From the NCBI GenBank assembly GCA_009741485.1, contig CM019236.1:62111100-62175099 (forward strand): a DNA stretch of 64,000 nt. The letters run 5' to 3'. Under the pieces are notes generated by a model. That model did no database searches. It was not told the origin of the DNA and saw only the letters and a program-made list of their open reading frames with translations. Shown one piece after another: positions 60,201 to 64,000 of this stretch. A program made the translations under genes and the position numbers. Source of the DNA: Malurus cyaneus samueli. Its lineage: Eukaryota > Chordata > Aves > Passeriformes > Maluridae. Every line of letters begins with the position of its first letter. The stretch's first letter is position 1.

Positions 60201-63200
60201 GGGAGCACTGGACATTACTTGCATGAGTTTGTAACTCAGTAGGCACATACCAGGTTATGCATGAATTAATGCAGGTAAATGCATTAGAGATGGCAGGAGA
60301 GAGCAGTAAGAACTGTGTCCTGCTGTAGAAGGGTGATGATAGTGATGATAGAACAGATCTTCTGCTAAGTTCTTTCATTCTGTGCAAAATGGACAAGTTG
60401 ACAATACTGAAACTTCTTCCTCTCCCTAGACCTTGCTACAAATGCTTTGATTATTGAGGTCCTCTCGCAGTCTTTCCCTGTATTCCCAGTTGCTGATAGC
60501 TTTTCTGTCTATATAGGGTTGTATTTTATTCGTATATTTAGAGAATAATTTATAAATCATTAAAATACTTGGCAGGAAGGATCTAGCAATGCCAGGCAAG
60601 GACCATGGCAGGCAAAACACTTTGTAACTAGACTGACTCTTCAGACCTCAGCTGCATCATCATCTGGCACAAAATTATGATCCTTGATGGCTGTGCAGGG
60701 TTACATGAATCGTGTCAGTCTAGACACGTTTCAGTATCTCCCTCACAAAAGGGTGACTTTCCATCTGGCAACACAACAAAGGAGTTTTATATTTACCATG
60801 CCTGATGACTTCTAAACTGAGAGATAACGTGGTGAGTGATACTGCTAACTGTGAAGTTGCCGTGGAGAGGGGAAATGAGTAGTAATCAGTAGGACTGGCA
60901 AACAGCTCTCTTTCTGTGAACCAAAAGTTCATTTTGCACAAAGCTGTGGTCCTGCCTCTCTGGAAGTGGAAGCTGCAGGTATTTATTGTAGGACATAAAA
61001 AATGCATCCTATTGCTGTAACTTCTATGAGTCTGTTGAGACATCACAATGTTTGTTGCAGTCTTAGGTCCTTATCCCTGTCTGAAGACCACAACCATGTT
61101 TTGTGCCAGCCTTCTTTTCAGAGAGCAAACATTTCAATAGAAAGGTGTGCCAAGGCATGGCAGTGACTATTTCCTGACACAATGTCAGTGAGAAAGAAAC
61201 CAAGACCCTTCCTTTATTTTAAACTTCCATAAACTTCATGGATGATATCTTAGCTTGGCATGTTTTTAAGGACTGACCATAGTTTCATGATAGCAGGAGT
61301 CAATAAAAGCATCATTGAAATTCAAGCCTATCCTGACCATGACTAAGGCAGTCTCAGAAATGGAAATACCTAAAATACATCATACTGTAATAATTTGGAT
61401 TTAAAATTACTCTTTAGACTTTTACTGATTCGTAAAAGACTCTTTTTCTTTGGTAAGGTACAGGGTGAACATGCAGTCAGTGCAATTGGGGGGAGGGAGG
61501 CAGGGGTTTGTGTTCTGGACCTACTGATGCATCCTCAGCTCTTTCTGTCAGTGTTTGCTTATTTCTGTTCTCCAGTTATCACATCAATTAAATGAGAAGA
61601 TAAGCAGCTCTGAGGCACTTGAAAGCCAGACAGCAGTACGGATTGCAGTCATTGCAAATTTCAGAGACATCTCTCTTTTGTGACTGTGCAGTATCCTGCT
61701 GTGCTTTCCTCTTGGCTGCCTGGAGGGTTCAGGAGGTATGGCCTGTCTCTGGTGATCCTTCTGGAGAGTCCCACTGGGAGAAATCTTCTCACAAGAAGAG
61801 GAGTGACTCGTGGTGATATCAGGGACCGATTCCTTAGAAGTACCTCAAGTAGCTATTTTTACCCTGTGCCTCACAGACAACTATAATTTGTTTTTTTCTC
61901 AATTTTTGACATGGAGTAAGTAGTTCTTCTTATCACCATGTGATTGTCTGAACTGCTGAGCTGCTGTGCTCTTGGATATAATCGTCACTCAGCTCCAAAT
62001 AGCTCCAGGTCTGGAGAGCTTCCAGGCGGGACTGGCAAAGCTGGGTGGGAGGTTTGAGCAGTGAGCGTGGCAGGCATGCTGCTGCCTCCCTCCAGGGCTG
62101 TTCTCCCTTTCTGCTGCCAGCATGTTGCTTCCAGGACCACACCTGGCCTGTCTCCCCACTGCAGGTGGTGTAACACATGCCTGTGGTACTATCTGGTTTT
62201 TGAGATCGGTTCTGAGCATCTTGACAATCAGCAAAAGAAGGCAGTACCGTATTTTACACCAGCAAAGTGATTTTTAAAGCACCTTCTGTCACCCCTGCAA
62301 TCACAAAAGGCCTCCTGTACACAGGTAGCTGGCAGCTGGATGGTGCCTCAGAAGGTGAGCCAGAAAGACTGGCTTTTGAAGAGGGTGACTTTTTTGGCAT
62401 TTGTGTAGCGTTACTTTGCTTTCTCTTTAAAACATTTATTGTATTCTGGTGGTTTTCATTAGCAGGCCAAGCCAGACCAATGAGGCAAGCGTGCATTCTA
62501 ATTAGCTTGGGGATTCTGCATGCCAGCCTGATGTAAGATGTTAGCTTAAACTGCTGATGAAAAGAGAATTTATCTGCATTCCTTTTAAATGTCCGGCTGT
62601 TATCTCCTGAGAGGAGAGGAGAGGAGTCAAATGCCTAGGAAAAACAATCATATGTCACCCTGTTCAACTGGAAAAGTCAGAGAGGGGAGTACGGGATGGT
62701 GCCATGGTCACTGCAAGGGAGGATATTAGGGAAAGGAGTAGGAGTGGAGTGTGGGACGTGGGACAAAAGGTGTGTGCTTTCCCTTCAAGGCAGGGGCCCA
62801 CAGATAGGTATGGACTGTGCAGGAGGTGCCTTCCCTCCCTCCCCTTCCCCACCTCAGCCATGGCCTGGGGCTGCCCCAGCAGTGTGGATAGCTCTACCAG
62901 GAATCCTCGGGCCTCTGTCCCCTGGCCTGGCTGCTCCTGGAGCTGCTGTGTCAGGGCTTTATGTCAGAGCTCGGGGGCAAGTGCTGAGCTGAAGCCGGTC
63001 ATCCCCACTCCTTGGGGGAGCCAGGATTTGAAGGAATCTGCCTGTAGCAAGCAGTTCTGCCTGATGGGACTGCAAGAGTCTTCTGCCTGGCTGTGGGAAA
63101 GTTTTTCACCTCCTCATTTGGAGAGAGCTCATTGTTCCTCTTTGGCTTCAGATTTGGCAAGACCTGTGGTGCTCTTGACCCCAGGGCAGAGGGGTGGTAG

Positions 63201-64000
63201 CTGGTGCTTTCCCAAGAAGCAGAGTTAGCTGGGTGCACTCCAAGCCACAGGCAGAAAAATCAACTTTCTGCATGCTAGAGAAGAGTAGCTTCCTGTTTGC
63301 AGCTACAAATTGTGCAGCAGCCGGGGAATTCTCAATGAAGTCAGCAAGAGCAGAAAAATGTGGAAAGGCTTCTAGCACATGAACATGTCTGGAAAAGCCC
63401 AGACAGGAGGGAAAATATAAGGTGCTCATGACCTTGCTTACATTACTGTGTGCCAAACATGGTGTCACAGTGTGTAGGCCAAATTGACAGAAACACAGTT
63501 TCCTTTATGGCCCTGGCAGAATTCCCCACTCTCCAAACTGGTAGCATTGAAACCAGAATACCAGTCAGCCCCTTACTATTCAGCCATCCTGAAACAAAAA
63601 GCCCTTGAAAACCACTATGCAACTGCCCACTGAGTGTTTGGATTGTTAAAATACCAAACAAAAGCCTTTATTACCAGCATATTAGACATATCACTGAAAA
63701 TAGTGTTTTTAATGAATGTTGTAGGCTGTAGGCCTTTGAATACACTTATTCTGAGCTTTTCCCTGGAAAGGGAGCAGTCAGGGATTTCCCCAGCTGACTT
63801 CTCAGCAGCAGAGAGCCCTTGTGCTGGAAGTGAGCCATGCCCTCAGTTCATAGGCTATCATTCCCTCCTCTGGGAATACTTGCTCATTTTCTCCGTGCAC
63901 ATGAAGTGCTGTGGCTGTGCTTTCTGCAGCTCCAGCTTGCAGTAGCCACTTGGAGGAGGAACTGTTGCAATAAAAAGCTCTGCTGACTGCTGCAGTCCAA
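57279..64000 (+). other. MCC intron (incomplete, runs past the window end)
   Basis: At least 6.7 kb. I looked for the next MCC exon and did not find it. The intron holds an AT/GC-mixed stretch with TAATTA and CCAAT-like motifs (about 62440-62600) and a GC-rich block (about 62690-63260) with overlapping long open frames. No transposon copy is clear. Confidence 0.82.

Noticed and set aside
1..64000. tRNA, rRNA, snRNA or microRNA genes, and nested retrogenes such as the testis-specific kinase found within human MCC
   Set aside because: I found no tRNA B-box/anticodon arrangement, no snRNA-like conserved block and no kinase motifs. The hairpins noted are too short for microRNA precursors.
1..64000. 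CRISPR arrays, bacterial operons, phage or plasmid features
   Set aside because: Spliced exons, CR1 elements and LTRs show that this is vertebrate DNA. No regularly spaced repeat array occurs.

Overview
The window is vertebrate nuclear DNA, most likely from a bird and probably a passerine. AT-rich introns surround short, GC-richer exons with GT-AG borders. The interspersed repeats are CR1 LINE 3' ends plus two avian-type endogenous-retrovirus LTRs, one of them starting with the TGTCTTGGTTTGAAAGACAG terminus I associate with songbird LTRs. There are no bacterial operons, phage genes or CRISPR arrays.

The window lies inside one gene, MCC (mutated in colorectal cancers), read on the + strand. 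I can place 14 consecutive internal coding exons between 4384 and 57278. Together they hold 2117 coding bases (705 codons plus 2 bases). Every exon join keeps the frame, no exon contains a stop, and the joined product follows vertebrate MCC throughout. If the first coding exon is the usual 19-codon exon of the short isoform, the window covers about residues 20 to 724 of a protein of about 829 residues. The start exon lies upstream. The last coding exons, with the C-terminal PDZ-binding tail, lie downstream of 64000. All exons encode one coiled-coil scaffold protein known to restrain proliferation and Wnt/beta-catenin signalling and to bind PDZ proteins such as Scribble.

Layout: 1-4383 intron; exons at 4384, 11144, 18153, 22259 and 27000 separated by 4-7 kb introns; an 8.6 kb intron (27207-35803); a cluster of exons at 35804, 36285, 37025, 39738, 41006 and 43314; a 6.5 kb intron (43498-50043) with a CpG-dense patch near 48 kb; exon 50044; a 5.8 kb intron; exons 56058 and 57181; and at least 6.7 kb of the next intron. 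Repeats are CR1 fragments (near 5.2, 7.2, 14.0, 18.5, 24.4, 25.8 and 45.7 kb), a solo LTR with a 5-bp target-site duplication (38250-39126), an older LTR relic (about 22850-23175), several poly(T) tracts and small tandem duplications.

I found no clear previously undescribed system. The points most worth a second look are the CpG-dense patch, the LTR insertions, a 41-bp tandem duplication starting two bases inside an intron, two places with adjacent perfect hairpins, and predicted short read-through products at two exon ends. Calls rest on reading the sequence and on memory of the MCC, CR1 and LTR families; no alignment was run.
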